Assembly: GCF_030846195.1 (NCBI RefSeq)
Contig: NZ_JAVCWH010000003.1
Span: 524,001 to 588,000 of the forward strand
Reading direction: 5' to 3'
Origin: Paracoccus yibinensis
Lineage (GTDB): Bacteria > Pseudomonadota > Alphaproteobacteria > Rhodobacterales > Rhodobacteraceae
Length of the DNA stretch: 64,000 nt
Shown: piece after piece, positions 26,147-35,098 of the stretch
Layout of the letters: each line of letters starts with the position of its first letter
Numbering within the stretch: the stretch's first letter is position 1
Notes under the pieces: model-generated
The model's input: only the letters and a program-made list of their open reading frames with translations
What the model was told of the DNA's origin: nothing
Databases searched by the model: none
Program-made: the position numbers and the translations under genes

Positions 26147-26713
26147 CTATGCCTCGGGCGCACGCGCCAGCGTGACCAGCGTGTCGCCATAGCGCCGCTG
26201 GTCCATGACGGACAGGGGGGCCGGAACCAGGGGCGGACGGCTTTCTTCCCACACCACGACTCCACCGGGCGCGATCCAGCCGCCAGCCAGGGCCGAGGCG
26301 ATGGCCCGTTCCCCCAGTCCCTTCGCATAGGGCGGGTCCAGAAAGACCAGATCGAAGGGCACATCCCGGTTGGCACCCAGCCGCGTCGCGTCCTGCCGCA
26401 GCAAGGTGGTGGCATCACCCAGCCGTGCCTTGGCGATATTGCTGCGGATCAGGGTCTGCGCCTTGGCGCCATCATCGACAAGGACGGAATGGGCTGCCCC
26501 TCGTGACAGCGCCTCGAGCCCCAGGGCGCCGGTGCCGGCGAACAGATCCAGCACCCTGGCGCTTGGGACCGGATTTCCATGCGTGCCGTTGACCAGCAGG
26601 TTGAAGATCGCCTCTCGGACACGGTCCGAAGTCGGACGAAGATGGGCGGCGGCATCGCCCGCACCGACATCGGCGAGCTTCAGCCCGCGCAGGGTGCCGC
26701 CGACGATCCTCAT
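26147..26713 (-). CDS. rsmD: 16S rRNA (guanine966-N2)-methyltransferase RsmD
   Basis: A 188-residue SAM-dependent enzyme that methylates G966 of 16S rRNA. The N-terminus MRIVGGTLRG is diagnostic; RPTSDRVREAIFN follows, the SAM-binding loop is VLDLFAGTGALGLEALSRG, and the catalytic motif is LDPPY. ATG 26713 is chosen for this N-terminus; the longer frame upstream runs through an intergenic repeat. It is transcribed in the same direction as the upstream FAD oxidoreductase gene, 73 bases away. Confidence 0.94.
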   Translation of the reverse strand: MRIVGGTLRGLKLADVGAGDAAAHLRPTSDRVREAIFNLLVNGTHGNPVPSARVLDLFAGTGALGLEALSRGAAHSVLVDDGAKAQTLIRSNIAKARLGDATTLLRQDATRLGANRDVPFDLVFLDPPYAKGLGERAIASALAGGWIAPGGVVVWEESRPPLVPAPLSVMDQRRYGDTLVTLARAPEA

Positions 26714-26726
26714 GCTTGCGTCCCGC

Positions 26727-26772
26727 GGTGGCTGGGGGCGCTTCGCCCCCCAGACCCCCAGAGGATATTTAG
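26727..26772. repeat. Rhodobacteraceae-type intergenic repeat, copy A
   Basis: GC-rich hairpin (GGGGGCG-CTTCG-CCCCC) followed by CAGACCCCCAGAGGATATTT. On the minus strand it begins AAATATCC then CTCTGGGGG, the same opening as a second element at 29801. Elements of this form are frequent between genes in Rhodobacteraceae. Confidence 0.55.
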
Positions 26773-26786
26773 GCACAGAAGATCGC

Positions 26787-27989
26787 TCATGCGAGCAGGG
26801 CCTTGAGATCGGTCGCCGTGGCGATGGTGTCGGGGGCGGGGCTGCGGCCCGCCTCGATCAGGCGCTTGCCGATCATGTAGGCGCGGGCATCGTTCAGCGC
26901 ATCGACGGCGATCAGGTGGCTGTCGCGGAAATACCAGACCGATCCGCCATGCTGGCCGTCGCCTGGGCGCGTGACGATCCGGTCATGGCCGGTTCCTAGC
27001 CCTGCAATCTGAAGCTTGGCGTCGAATTGATCCGACCAGAACCAGGGTCTCGGGTGATAGGGCGTGGTCCCGCCCAGGATGTTTTCGGCCACGGCCTCGG
27101 CCATGTCGATGGCATTGCCGACGCTTTCCAGGCGCAGCCGCTTGCCTTGCCAAGGGAAGCTGGCGCAATCCCCCGCCGCCCAGATTGCCGGATCCGAGGT
27201 CCGGCCCAGGGCATCGGTGGCGATCCCGTTGTCCAGGGTCAGGCCAGCCGTCTGCGCCAGCGCCGTGTCCGGCAGGACGCCAATGCCCGTGACGATCAGG
27301 TCGGCGGGAAGCTCGCGCCCGTCGTTCAGCGCCACCCCGGTCGCATGATCCGTGCCGGTGATGTGGGAGAGGCCGGTGCCTTCCAAGATATGCACGCCAT
27401 GCGCGCGGTGCAGGGCGCGGATCATGTCGGCCGTTTCCGCAGCCGCGACCCGGCTCAGGATGCGCGGGGCGGCCTCGATCACTGTGACGGTCAGGTCCAT
27501 CTTGCAGGCGACGGCTGCGGCCTCCAGCCCGATATAGCCGCCGCCGATCACGATCAACCGGCGGCCCGGCTGCATCTGCGGGGCCAGCGCGTCCACATCC
27601 GCCAGGGAGCGGATCACATGGACGCCCGGCAGCTCGCCTCCCATGGCGGCAGGCAGGCGGCGGGCCGACGCGCCCGTGGTCAGAGCCAGCGCGTCATAGC
27701 CGACCTCGCCCTTGTCGGTGACAACCATCCGGCGCGCCGGGTCGATGCCTGTCGCCGCTTCCCCCAGCCGCAGGGTGATGTTCTGGTCGTCCCACCATTC
27801 GGGCGAGCGCAGCAGCAGGCGCTCCAGCCCCATTTGGCCCAGCAGATAAGCCTTGGACAGCGGCGGGCGCTGATAGGGGGCGGCGGGCTCGGCACCGATC
27901 ACCACGATCTCGCCCCCATGCCCCTTGGCGCGCAGCCGCGCCGCCATGGACGCCGCCGCCTGCCCTGCCCCCACGATCACGATCTTCAT
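26787..27989 (-). CDS. FAD-dependent ferredoxin-reductase-type oxidoreductase
   Basis: A 400-residue flavoprotein. N-terminal FAD-binding motif VIVGAGQAAASMAARLR (residues 4-20), central NAD(P)H-binding motif VIGGGYIGLEAAAVA near residue 150, and the second FAD motif WAAGDCASFPW near 275, then a C-terminal dimerisation domain. This is the order of ferredoxin/rubredoxin/putidaredoxin reductases (ThcD/CamA type), which pass electrons from NAD(P)H to small iron-sulfur proteins. No cognate ferredoxin, P450 or oxygenase is adjacent, so the partner is unknown. Confidence 0.88.
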   Translation of the reverse strand: MKIVIVGAGQAAASMAARLRAKGHGGEIVVIGAEPAAPYQRPPLSKAYLLGQMGLERLLLRSPEWWDDQNITLRLGEAATGIDPARRMVVTDKGEVGYDALALTTGASARRLPAAMGGELPGVHVIRSLADVDALAPQMQPGRRLIVIGGGYIGLEAAAVACKMDLTVTVIEAAPRILSRVAAAETADMIRALHRAHGVHILEGTGLSHITGTDHATGVALNDGRELPADLIVTGIGVLPDTALAQTAGLTLDNGIATDALGRTSDPAIWAAGDCASFPWQGKRLRLESVGNAIDMAEAVAENILGGTTPYHPRPWFWSDQFDAKLQIAGLGTGHDRIVTRPGDGQHGGSVWYFRDSHLIAVDALNDARAYMIGKRLIEAGRSPAPDTIATATDLKALLA

Positions 27990-28079
27990 GGCCGTCCCTG
28001 CCCGTTGCGGCCCGCTGGCCTGTCACCGGCCCGCACCCTATAGTCGCCGCGAATCCGTTGCAATTCCAAGGAGGACAGG

Positions 28080-28565
28080 ATGACCATCACCGTCGGAGAC
28101 AAGCTGCCCCAGGGCAAGCTGCTGCGCGTGGGCGCGAATGGCCCCGAAGCCGTGGACACTGCCGACCTGGCCCAGGGCCGCGTCGCCCTGTTCGGCGTGC
28201 CGGGCGCCTTCACCGGCACCTGCACCAATGCCCACATGCCCAGCTTCGTGCGCAATGCCGATGCCTTCCGCGACAAGGGTGTGGACCGCATCGTCTGCGT
28301 GACCGTGAACGATCCCTTCGTGGCCGATGCCTGGGCCAAGTCCACCGGCGCCCAGGACGCGGGAATCGAGGTTCTGGCCGATGCCGATGGCAGCCTGACC
28401 CGCGCGCTCGGCCTGAACTTCGATGCGCCGCCCGCGGGCTTCTATGGCCGCTCGAAACGCTATGCGGCGCTGCTGAAGGACGGCACCTTCGAGGCGATCG
28501 ACGTCGAGGACAGCCCCGGCCAGTGCGGCGTCAGCGCGGGCGAAGCGCTGCTGGAAAAGGCCTGA
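28080..28565 (+). CDS. Peroxiredoxin (Prx5-type)
   Basis: A 161-residue thiol peroxidase that reduces hydrogen peroxide and alkyl peroxides. The peroxidatic cysteine lies in PGAFTGTCTNAHMPSF (about Cys50); the family more often has PGAFTPTC, so there is a Gly in place of the loop Pro. Another Cys near the C-terminus (GQCGVSAGE) could resolve the disulfide. ATG 28080 has AAGGAGG eight bases upstream. It is convergent with the GNAT gene across a hairpin. Confidence 0.92.
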   Translation: MTITVGDKLPQGKLLRVGANGPEAVDTADLAQGRVALFGVPGAFTGTCTNAHMPSFVRNADAFRDKGVDRIVCVTVNDPFVADAWAKSTGAQDAGIEVLADADGSLTRALGLNFDAPPAGFYGRSKRYAALLKDGTFEAIDVEDSPGQCGVSAGEALLEKA

Positions 28566-28572
28566 TCCTGGC

Positions 28573-28595
28573 GGGACCGGCGGCCAGCCGGTCCC
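28573..28595. terminator. Hairpin between convergent genes
   Basis: GGGACCGG at 28573-28580 pairs with CCGGTCCC at 28588-28595 around a 7-base loop. The T-run is weak on both strands. It overlaps the stop codon of the minus-strand GNAT gene. Probably limits read-through between the peroxiredoxin and GNAT genes. Confidence 0.5.
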
Positions 28596-29722
28596 TAGCC
28601 CTTTCGGAAGGGGGTGAAGTCCGCAAGGGCATCGATCTCCTCGCCCATCGCCTCGCGTTCTCGGTCAAGATAGTCGGCCAAGGCGCGCTGAAAGCCCTCG
28701 TCAGCAACCCAGTGCAGGGAATGAGTGGCGACCGGCTCATATCCTCGCGCCAGCTTGTGTTCGCCCTGGGCGCCCGCCTCGACGCGGGACAGGCCCTGCT
28801 TGATGGCGTGGTCGATGGCCTGATGATAGCACAATTCGAAATGCAGGAAGGGGTGATCCTCGACGCAGCCCCAATAGCGGCCATAGATCGCGTCCGGTCC
28901 CAGGAAGTTCAGCGCCCCGGCGACGGGACGGCCGTCGCGTTCGGCCAAAACCAGCAGGATGTCGTCGCGCATGGTCTGCTGGAGGCAGTCGAAGAAGGTC
29001 CGCGTCAGGTAGGGCCGCCCCCATTTGCGGCTCCCGGTGTCCTGGTAGAAGGTCCAGAAGGCGTCCCAGTGATGCGGCTTCAGGTCGTCGCCTGTCAGGT
29101 GCCGGATCGTGCCGCCAAAGCCCTGCGCGCGGACGCGTTCCTTGCGCAGATCCTTGCGCTTGCGTGATGACAGCGCCCCCAGGAATTCGTCAAAGCTGCC
29201 ATAGCCGCGGTTCAGCCAATGGAACTGCTGCGTGACGCGGGGCAGGAAGCCGATCTCGGCCCCGGCCTGCGCCTCGGCTTCCGTGCAGAAGGTGACGTGG
29301 ACGCCAGACGCCCCGCCCCGTTCGGCAACCTGCGTCATCCCGGCCAGCAGCGACTGGCGCATGGCCGGATCACGGGTCAGAAGCCGCGCGCCCGTAACCG
29401 GGGTAAAGGGCACCGCCGCCTGCAGCTTGGGATAATAGCGCCCGCCGGCCCGCTGAAAGGCCTCGGCCCAGGCATGGTCGAAGATGTATTCGCCCTGGCT
29501 GTGGGATTTCGCGTAAAGCGGCGCAGCGGCGACCACCTGGCCATCCGCCTCCAGCGTGACATGCAGCGGCTGCCAGCCGGTCCCCCGCCCGACCGACCCG
29601 GACTCCTCCAAGGCCAGCAGGAAACGATGGGTGGTGAAGGGATTGCCGTCGCCCAATCCGTCCCAGGTCTGGGCCGGGATCGAACCAATGCCGGGACGGG
29701 TGGAAAAGGTCAGCGTGCTCAT
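28595..29722 (-). CDS. DUF482 / GNAT-fold acyltransferase-like protein
   Basis: About 375 residues. Matches the COG3146/DUF482 family in layout: NPFTTHRFLLALEESGSV near the N-terminus, then LAGMTQVAERGGASGVHV, a SSRKRKDLRKERVRAQ basic segment, and HFELCYHQAIDHAI and AGAQGEHKLARGYEP in the C-terminal half. The family has a double GNAT (FemX-like) fold; its substrate is unknown. ATG 29722 gives the family-like start (MSTLTFSTRPGIG); an upstream in-frame ATG at 29773 is also possible. Alone on the minus strand, convergent with the peroxiredoxin gene. Confidence 0.85.
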   Translation of the reverse strand: MSTLTFSTRPGIGSIPAQTWDGLGDGNPFTTHRFLLALEESGSVGRGTGWQPLHVTLEADGQVVAAAPLYAKSHSQGEYIFDHAWAEAFQRAGGRYYPKLQAAVPFTPVTGARLLTRDPAMRQSLLAGMTQVAERGGASGVHVTFCTEAEAQAGAEIGFLPRVTQQFHWLNRGYGSFDEFLGALSSRKRKDLRKERVRAQGFGGTIRHLTGDDLKPHHWDAFWTFYQDTGSRKWGRPYLTRTFFDCLQQTMRDDILLVLAERDGRPVAGALNFLGPDAIYGRYWGCVEDHPFLHFELCYHQAIDHAIKQGLSRVEAGAQGEHKLARGYEPVATHSLHWVADEGFQRALADYLDREREAMGEEIDALADFTPFRKG

Positions 29723-29800
29723 TCCAGCGAAGCTAGGCGGTTGCAAAGCATTTGTCAGCGCCCGCCACGTCACAATACCGCAGGCGTTTCACTTTGGCCC

Positions 29801-29857
29801 AAATATCCCGCAGGGGGGATCCGCCCCTTGGGGCGGATGGGGGACGCGAAGTCCCCC
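29801..29857. repeat. Rhodobacteraceae-type intergenic repeat, copy B
   Basis: Starts AAATATCC then CGCAGGGGG, like the minus strand of copy A at 26727-26772, and contains a strong hairpin CCGCCCC-TT-GGGGCGG (29821-29836). Lies just after the glycerophosphodiesterase gene stop (29868, minus strand), so it may also end that transcript. Confidence 0.55.
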
Positions 29858-29867
29858 CGACCCGGTT

Positions 29868-30620
29868 TCAGAGTGCGGCCGGGTAGCCTTCAAAGGTGAT
29901 GTTGTCGGCCACGCGACGGGCCAGGGCTTCTTCCTCGACGCTGCGGATCGTCCAGCACAGGATCGGGACGCCTTGCGCTTTCAGCGCGTCCAGCCGTGCA
30001 TTGCCCAGGTCGCGCTTGTCGTGGGACACGAAGCAGGAACCCGTCTGGTCGAAATCGTTGATCCCGGCCAGATGGCTGCGGCGATCCTCGGGGATGCCGG
30101 GCCAGTCGGCTTCCTCATATCCGCAGGTAGTCAAGCCCACCGGGATGTCCGGGGCCAGCGCATGAAAGCCCGCGACCACATGCGGGTTGAAGGACATCAC
30201 CGCGACCGGCCCGCCATAGCCTTGCAGGTCATCCGCCACCGCCCGGTGCAACTGACCGATATCGGCACCAAGCGACATGTCCTGATCCTTGATCTCGATC
30301 AGCAAGGGCACGCGGCCCGCAACCAGATCCAGGAACTGCCGCAGGGTCGGGACCGGGTGGTCGCTGCCCAGCAGGCGACGGGCCGCCAATGCATCGGCAT
30401 CGAACCCTGCAATCAGACCCTCGGCTCCGGTCAGGCGCGCAAGGTCATAATCGTGAAACACCATGGCCGTGCCGTCCCTGGCAGGCTGGATGTCCAGTTC
30501 AATCGCATAGCCTGCATCGATGGCTGCCTGCGCGGCGGCCAGGCTGTTTTCCGGGACGCCCGGACCATGCAGGCCACGATGCGCAATGGGTGTCGTCAGG
30601 AAGGCGGGGTGCAGGTTCAT
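29868..30620 (-). CDS. Glycerophosphodiester phosphodiesterase family protein
   Basis: A 250-residue GDPD TIM-barrel enzyme that hydrolyses glycerophosphodiesters to glycerol-3-phosphate and an alcohol. The active site is visible: HRG (IAHRGLHGPG-VPENSLAA) near the N-terminus, ELDIQPARDGTAMVFHD with metal-binding E and D and the general acid/base His, and LLIEIK. No signal peptide, so it probably works in the cytoplasm. ATG 30620 overlaps the stop of the RidA gene by one base (TGATG), indicating coupling. Confidence 0.92.
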   Translation of the reverse strand: MNLHPAFLTTPIAHRGLHGPGVPENSLAAAQAAIDAGYAIELDIQPARDGTAMVFHDYDLARLTGAEGLIAGFDADALAARRLLGSDHPVPTLRQFLDLVAGRVPLLIEIKDQDMSLGADIGQLHRAVADDLQGYGGPVAVMSFNPHVVAGFHALAPDIPVGLTTCGYEEADWPGIPEDRRSHLAGINDFDQTGSCFVSHDKRDLGNARLDALKAQGVPILCWTIRSVEEEALARRVADNITFEGYPAAL

Positions 30621-31075
30621 CACGCGACCTCGAAGATCGCTTCGATTTCCACCGCGACGCCCAGGGGCAGCGCGGGCGCCGACACGGCGGCGCGGGCGTG
30701 GCGGCCCGCGTCGCCAAAAACCTCGACCATCAGGTCGGAACAGCCGTTGATGACCTTGGGCTGGTCGGTGAAATCGGCGGTCGAGTTCACAAATCCCGTC
30801 AGCTTGACCACGCGGCGCACGCGATCCAGGTCGCCAACGGCGGCCTTCAGTTGCGCGATCAGAGACAGCCCGCAGCGGCGGGCGGCTGCGGCGCCTTCGT
30901 CGACGGACATGCCGTCGCCCAGGCGGCCCTTGATCAGGCCGCTCTCGTCCTGGCTGATCTGGCCCGACACGAAGATCAGGTTGCCGGTCTGCACGAAGGG
31001 CACGTAATTCGCCGCGGGCGCGGGGGCTGCTGGAAGGGTGATGCCTTTTTCCGCCAGGGTCGCTTCGATGCTCAT
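30620..31075 (-). CDS. RidA/YjgF-family protein
   Basis: A 151-residue RidA-fold protein. Recognisable segments are YVPFVQTGNLIFVSGQIS, GAAAARRCGLSLIAQLKAAVGDLDRV and the C-terminal LPLGVAVEIEAIFE, where the final Glu is part of the family pattern. RidA proteins hydrolyse reactive enamine/imine intermediates; this longer N-terminal version belongs to a subgroup whose substrate is not clear, and the catalytic Arg of true RidA is not obvious. It is coupled to the downstream glycerophosphodiesterase gene and follows smc on the same strand. Confidence 0.86.
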   Translation of the reverse strand: MSIEATLAEKGITLPAAPAPAANYVPFVQTGNLIFVSGQISQDESGLIKGRLGDGMSVDEGAAAARRCGLSLIAQLKAAVGDLDRVRRVVKLTGFVNSTADFTDQPKVINGCSDLMVEVFGDAGRHARAAVSAPALPLGVAVEIEAIFEVA

Positions 31076-31123
31076 GGTGTCTTCCTCGGACTGGATTCGC
31101 GCGGCACCGTAGCAAGGCCCGGC

Positions 31124-34100
31124 TTACGCGACCAGAGCCTCGGCGCGCTTCAGGTCCACGCTGACAAGCTGGCTGACGCCCTGTTCGACCATGGTGACGC
31201 CGAACAGTCGGTCCATGCGCGACATGGTGACGGCGTGGTGGGTGATGATCAGAAAACGCGTGTCGGTGCGCCGCGTCATCTCGTCCAGCAGGTCGCAGAA
31301 GCGGCTGACATTGGCGTCGTCCAGCGGCGCATCCACCTCGTCCAAGACGCAGATCGGGGCGGGGTTGGCCAGGAAGACCGCGAAGATCAGCGCCATGGCC
31401 GTCAGCGTCTGTTCGCCCCCGGACAGCAGCGACAGGGTGGACAGCTTCTTGCCGGGCGGCTGGCACATGATTTCCAGCCCCGCGTCCAGCGGATCGTCGG
31501 ATTCGACCAGCACCAGCCGCGCCTCGCCCCCGCCGAACAGGGTGGTGAACAGGGTCGTGAAATTGGCATTCACCGCATCAAAGGCCGCCAGCAGCCTTTC
31601 GCGCCCTTCCCGGTTCAGGCTGGCAATGCCCGCCCGCAGCTTGCGAATGGCTTCCTCGAGGTCCGACTTCTCGGCGGCGATGCGGTCGCGCTCGGCCTCA
31701 AGCTCCTGCTTGTCTTCCTCGGCGCGCAGGTTCACGGCGCCAAGTGCGTCGCGCTGCGTCCGCAGCCGCGCGATCCGGTCCTCCAGCGCGGCGGCGGGCG
31801 CTTGGACAGCCTCGTCGCCAAGCGAGGCCAGCAGCATCTGCGGCGTGGTCTCCGCATCCTCCAGGATGCGCAGCCGGGCAGCGGCCTCTGCATCGCGCGC
31901 GGCTTCGGAGCGGGCCTCGCGCAGGGCGCGGGTTTCGCGGGCGTCAGATGCGGCGCGCTCGGCTTCGCGTTCCGCATGGGCGGCGGCGCGGGCGGCGTCT
32001 TCGGCCACCGACAGCGCGTCGCGCGCGGCCGACAGGCGTGCCTGGGCCTGCGCCTCGCGGCCCTGCAGGCTGGCGCGGCGATTGGCCAGCAGCGCGGGCT
32101 GTTCCTCGGCCTGGGTCAGGTCGGAGAGGGCGTCGTCGCGTCGGGCGATCAATTCGGCGGCCCGCGTCCCCGCCTGATGCAGGCGTTGCGCCCAGCCGGC
32201 TTCCTCCTTGGCGATCTGGTTCAGGCGCCTGGCACGCTCGCTGCCCTCGCGCCGCAACTCGTCCAGCGCGGCGCGGCGGGACATCGTCGCGATCCGCGCG
32301 GCCTCGACCCCGGTGCGGGCATGGTCCAGGGCCATCGCCGCCTGAGACGGGTCGGGCAGGTCCGCCAGCGCGGCCTGCGCCTTGATCAGGCGGACCCGAA
32401 CATCGGCAACATCGGCCTGATGGCGCGCCAGTTCCACACGCGCTGCTTCCGCCCGGCTGCGGGCCAGGGACAGGTCCGATTCCGCGCGCGTCAGGGCACG
32501 CGCCGCATCCGACAGATGCCGTTCCGCATCGCGCCGTGCATCGCGCGCCGATCTTTCGGCCCCTGCCGCATCGGACAAGGTGGCGCGCGCATCCTCGTGC
32601 GCCTCGATCGCGGCGTCCGCACGGGCCGTGGCCGCTTCCGCCTGGATGGTGATCTCGGCCAGCTTGTTGACCTGCTGCAGATGCAGGGCTGCGGCCGATG
32701 AAGCCTCGCCCGCCAGAACGCGCATCCCATCCCAGCGGAACAGATCCCCCGCCCGTGTCACCAGCCGCTGTCCCGGCTGCAGATCGGCCTGCATGGAAGC
32801 CGCCGTCTCTGCGTCCGCCACAAGCCCGACCTGGGACAGCCTGCGCGCCAGAACGGCGGGACCGGTGACATGCGAGGCCACGGGGGCAGCGCCGCCGGGC
32901 AAGGGTTGCGGATCGTCCCATCCGGCCAGCAGATGCCAGCCGCCAGCCCCGTCCGCCGCCAACCCGGCATTCAGGTCGTCCCCAAGCGCCGCGCCAAAAG
33001 CCGCTTCATATCCCTCGGCGACCGTCACCTGGTCCAGGATCGCCTGTCCACCCGACCCGCCACGTTCCACCAGCCGCCGCAGAGCGGCCATTTCGGCAGC
33101 AAGCGCCCCGGATTCGCCCTCGGCCTCGGCACGCACGATGCGGGCCTGGGCCTCGGCGGCCTCGGCTGCGGCGCGCGCGGCTTCGGCCTGGGCCAAGGCA
33201 TCCTCTGCGCCCTCGACGCGAGCTATGGCAAGGTCTTGCGCCTGCTGGGCCTCGGTCACTGCCTGCTGGGCTGTGGCGCCGGTTTCCGCTGCGCCTGCAA
33301 CATTCTCCCGCGCCTCGGCGCTGGCACGCTCGGTTCGGTCCAGCATGGCGCGCAGATCGGCCACCAGACGTTCGGCCGATTGATGCCGCGCAGCCAGACG
33401 GGCCGCCTCGTCGGTCAACTCGGCCAGTCGCGCCTCAAGCTCTCGCAGCGCCTCGGCGGCTTCCTCTGCCGCTTGGGCCGCCGCGTCAAGGCGGGCGTCG
33501 TGCCCCTCCGCCGCTCGTTCCAGGTCCGCCTTTTCCCCTGCCAGCCGTTCGACCACCTCGCCAGCGTCGCGGTTCAGCGCCTCCTCTCGGTCGATATCGC
33601 GGGCAAGCTGGCCGATACGGGCCCGCAGGCCGGCAATGGCCGCAAGGGCGCGCGCATCGGCCTCGTCCAGGGCCTCACGCTCGGCCCCCAGGCGCGACAG
33701 GATTGCGGCGGCGACCTGTTCCTCCTCGCGCAGGTCCGGCAGGGCAGCCTCGGCCGCCTCGCGCCGGGACGCCGCCTCCTTGGACGCGGCTTCGGCGGCG
33801 CCTGCCTCGCGGCCGGTAGCGGCCAGCGCATCGGCGGCGGCCAGATGCGTCGCCTCGGCTTCGGACCAGCGGCGATAAAGCAGCGCCCCCTCGGCCAGGC
33901 GCAGCGCCGCGCCGATCTCGCGGTATCGCGCGGCGGTGCGCGCCTGCCGGGCAAGGCTGGCGGCCTGCGTGGACAACTGGTCCAGCGTATCGTCAACCCG
34001 CACCAGGTTCGCCTCGGCCCCGTTCAGCTTCAGTTCCGCCTCGTGGCGGCGCTGATAAAGCCCGCTGATCCCGGCCGCTTCCTCCAGGATGCGGCGGCGC

Positions 34101-34576
34101 GACCTGGGCTTGGCGCTGATCAGTTCGCTGATCTGCCCCTGCCGCACCAGCGCCGGGCTGTGCGCCCCGGTCGAGGCGTCCGCGAACAGCATCTGCACGT
34201 CCCGCGCCCGCACGTCCTTGCCGCCGATCTTGTAGGCGCTGCCCGCGTCGCGGGTGATGCGCCGCACGATGTCGAACTGGTCTTCGTCGTTGAAGCCCGC
34301 GGGCGCCAGACGGTCGCGGTTGTCCACGGTCAGCACGACCTCGGCATGGGCACGGGCCGACCGGCGCGCGGTGCCCGCGAAGATCACGTCCTCCATCCCC
34401 TCGCCGCGCATGGCGGTGGGGCGGTTCTCGCCCATGACCCAGCGCAGCGCCTCCAGCAGGTTCGACTTGCCGCAGCCGTTCGGGCCAACGACGCCGGTCA
34501 GCCCCTCGCGGATGACCAGGTCAGTCGGGTCCACGAAGCTTTTAAAGCCGTTCAGTCGCAGTCGGTCGAAGCGCAA
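31124..34576 (-). CDS. smc: Chromosome segregation protein SMC
   Basis: A 1150-residue condensin ATPase that organises and segregates the chromosome as a dimer with ScpA/ScpB. The N-terminal head has Walker A GPNGCGKS at 31-38; two long Ala/Glu/Arg-rich coiled coils flank a Gly-rich hinge at about 515-630 (from YEAAFGAALGDDLNAGL); the C-terminal head has the signature LSGGEQTLTAMAL and Walker B VLDEVDAPLDD. Length is typical. The coiled coils make long false frames on the opposite strand. scpA/scpB are not in the window. Confidence 0.97.
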   Translation of the reverse strand: MRFDRLRLNGFKSFVDPTDLVIREGLTGVVGPNGCGKSNLLEALRWVMGENRPTAMRGEGMEDVIFAGTARRSARAHAEVVLTVDNRDRLAPAGFNDEDQFDIVRRITRDAGSAYKIGGKDVRARDVQMLFADASTGAHSPALVRQGQISELISAKPRSRRRILEEAAGISGLYQRRHEAELKLNGAEANLVRVDDTLDQLSTQAASLARQARTAARYREIGAALRLAEGALLYRRWSEAEATHLAAADALAATGREAGAAEAASKEAASRREAAEAALPDLREEEQVAAAILSRLGAEREALDEADARALAAIAGLRARIGQLARDIDREEALNRDAGEVVERLAGEKADLERAAEGHDARLDAAAQAAEEAAEALRELEARLAELTDEAARLAARHQSAERLVADLRAMLDRTERASAEARENVAGAAETGATAQQAVTEAQQAQDLAIARVEGAEDALAQAEAARAAAEAAEAQARIVRAEAEGESGALAAEMAALRRLVERGGSGGQAILDQVTVAEGYEAAFGAALGDDLNAGLAADGAGGWHLLAGWDDPQPLPGGAAPVASHVTGPAVLARRLSQVGLVADAETAASMQADLQPGQRLVTRAGDLFRWDGMRVLAGEASSAAALHLQQVNKLAEITIQAEAATARADAAIEAHEDARATLSDAAGAERSARDARRDAERHLSDAARALTRAESDLSLARSRAEAARVELARHQADVADVRVRLIKAQAALADLPDPSQAAMALDHARTGVEAARIATMSRRAALDELRREGSERARRLNQIAKEEAGWAQRLHQAGTRAAELIARRDDALSDLTQAEEQPALLANRRASLQGREAQAQARLSAARDALSVAEDAARAAAHAEREAERAASDARETRALREARSEAARDAEAAARLRILEDAETTPQMLLASLGDEAVQAPAAALEDRIARLRTQRDALGAVNLRAEEDKQELEAERDRIAAEKSDLEEAIRKLRAGIASLNREGRERLLAAFDAVNANFTTLFTTLFGGGEARLVLVESDDPLDAGLEIMCQPPGKKLSTLSLLSGGEQTLTAMALIFAVFLANPAPICVLDEVDAPLDDANVSRFCDLLDEMTRRTDTRFLIITHHAVTMSRMDRLFGVTMVEQGVSQLVSVDLKRAEALVA

Positions 34577-34717
34577 GCAGTGTTCCTTCTGGTTCTTCGG
34601 GGGATTGTCGCATTGCGGGCACCCGAGTCAACCATTGCGCGCTACATCTGGCACAGTGCAAGGCAGTTTCCACAAGATGCGCATAGTCCCGCCGCCGTTT
34701 CTTGATACCATCCGGGC

Positions 34718-35098
34718 ATGATAAGCGCCCTGTCCCTGATTCTGGCCTTTCAGCTGGTCGGAGAGATCCTGTCCCGCGCGCTGGACCTGCCCCTGCCCGG
34801 TCCGGTCGTGGGGCTGTGCCTGCTGGTCGCCGCCTGCGTGCTGCGGCCCGCGCTGGCCAACCGGCTGAGGCCGACCGCCCAGGGCCTGCTGTCGCATCTG
34901 TCGCTGTTCTTCGTGCCTGCGGGCGTCGGCGTCGTGGCGCATTGGCCGGTGCTGCGCGACAAGGGTATCGGGCTGGCGCTGGCGATCATGGGCTCCACGG
35001 TGCTGGCAATCGCGGCGGGGGCGCTGGCCTTCCAGGCCGTGGCGCGGTGGACGGGAACGGTCGATCCATCGGCATTGAAGGGGCGCGGCGATGACTGA
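34718..35098 (+). CDS. CidA/LrgA family membrane protein
   Basis: A 126-residue protein with four likely membrane helices, beginning SLILAFQLVGEIL and with the family-typical LPLPGPVVGLCLL and FFVPAGVGV segments. LrgA/CidA proteins are holin-like and modulate murein hydrolase activity or metabolite export, together with a LrgB/CidB partner. The partner gene follows with an 8-base overlap. Promoter elements in the 141 bases after smc were not identified. Confidence 0.9.
   Translation: MISALSLILAFQLVGEILSRALDLPLPGPVVGLCLLVAACVLRPALANRLRPTAQGLLSHLSLFFVPAGVGVVAHWPVLRDKGIGLALAIMGSTVLAIAAGALAFQAVARWTGTVDPSALKGRGDD

Noticed and set aside
30389..34705. Several long plus-strand frames across the RidA and smc genes
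   Set aside because: Antisense shadows of smc coiled coils; no motifs and no ribosome sites.
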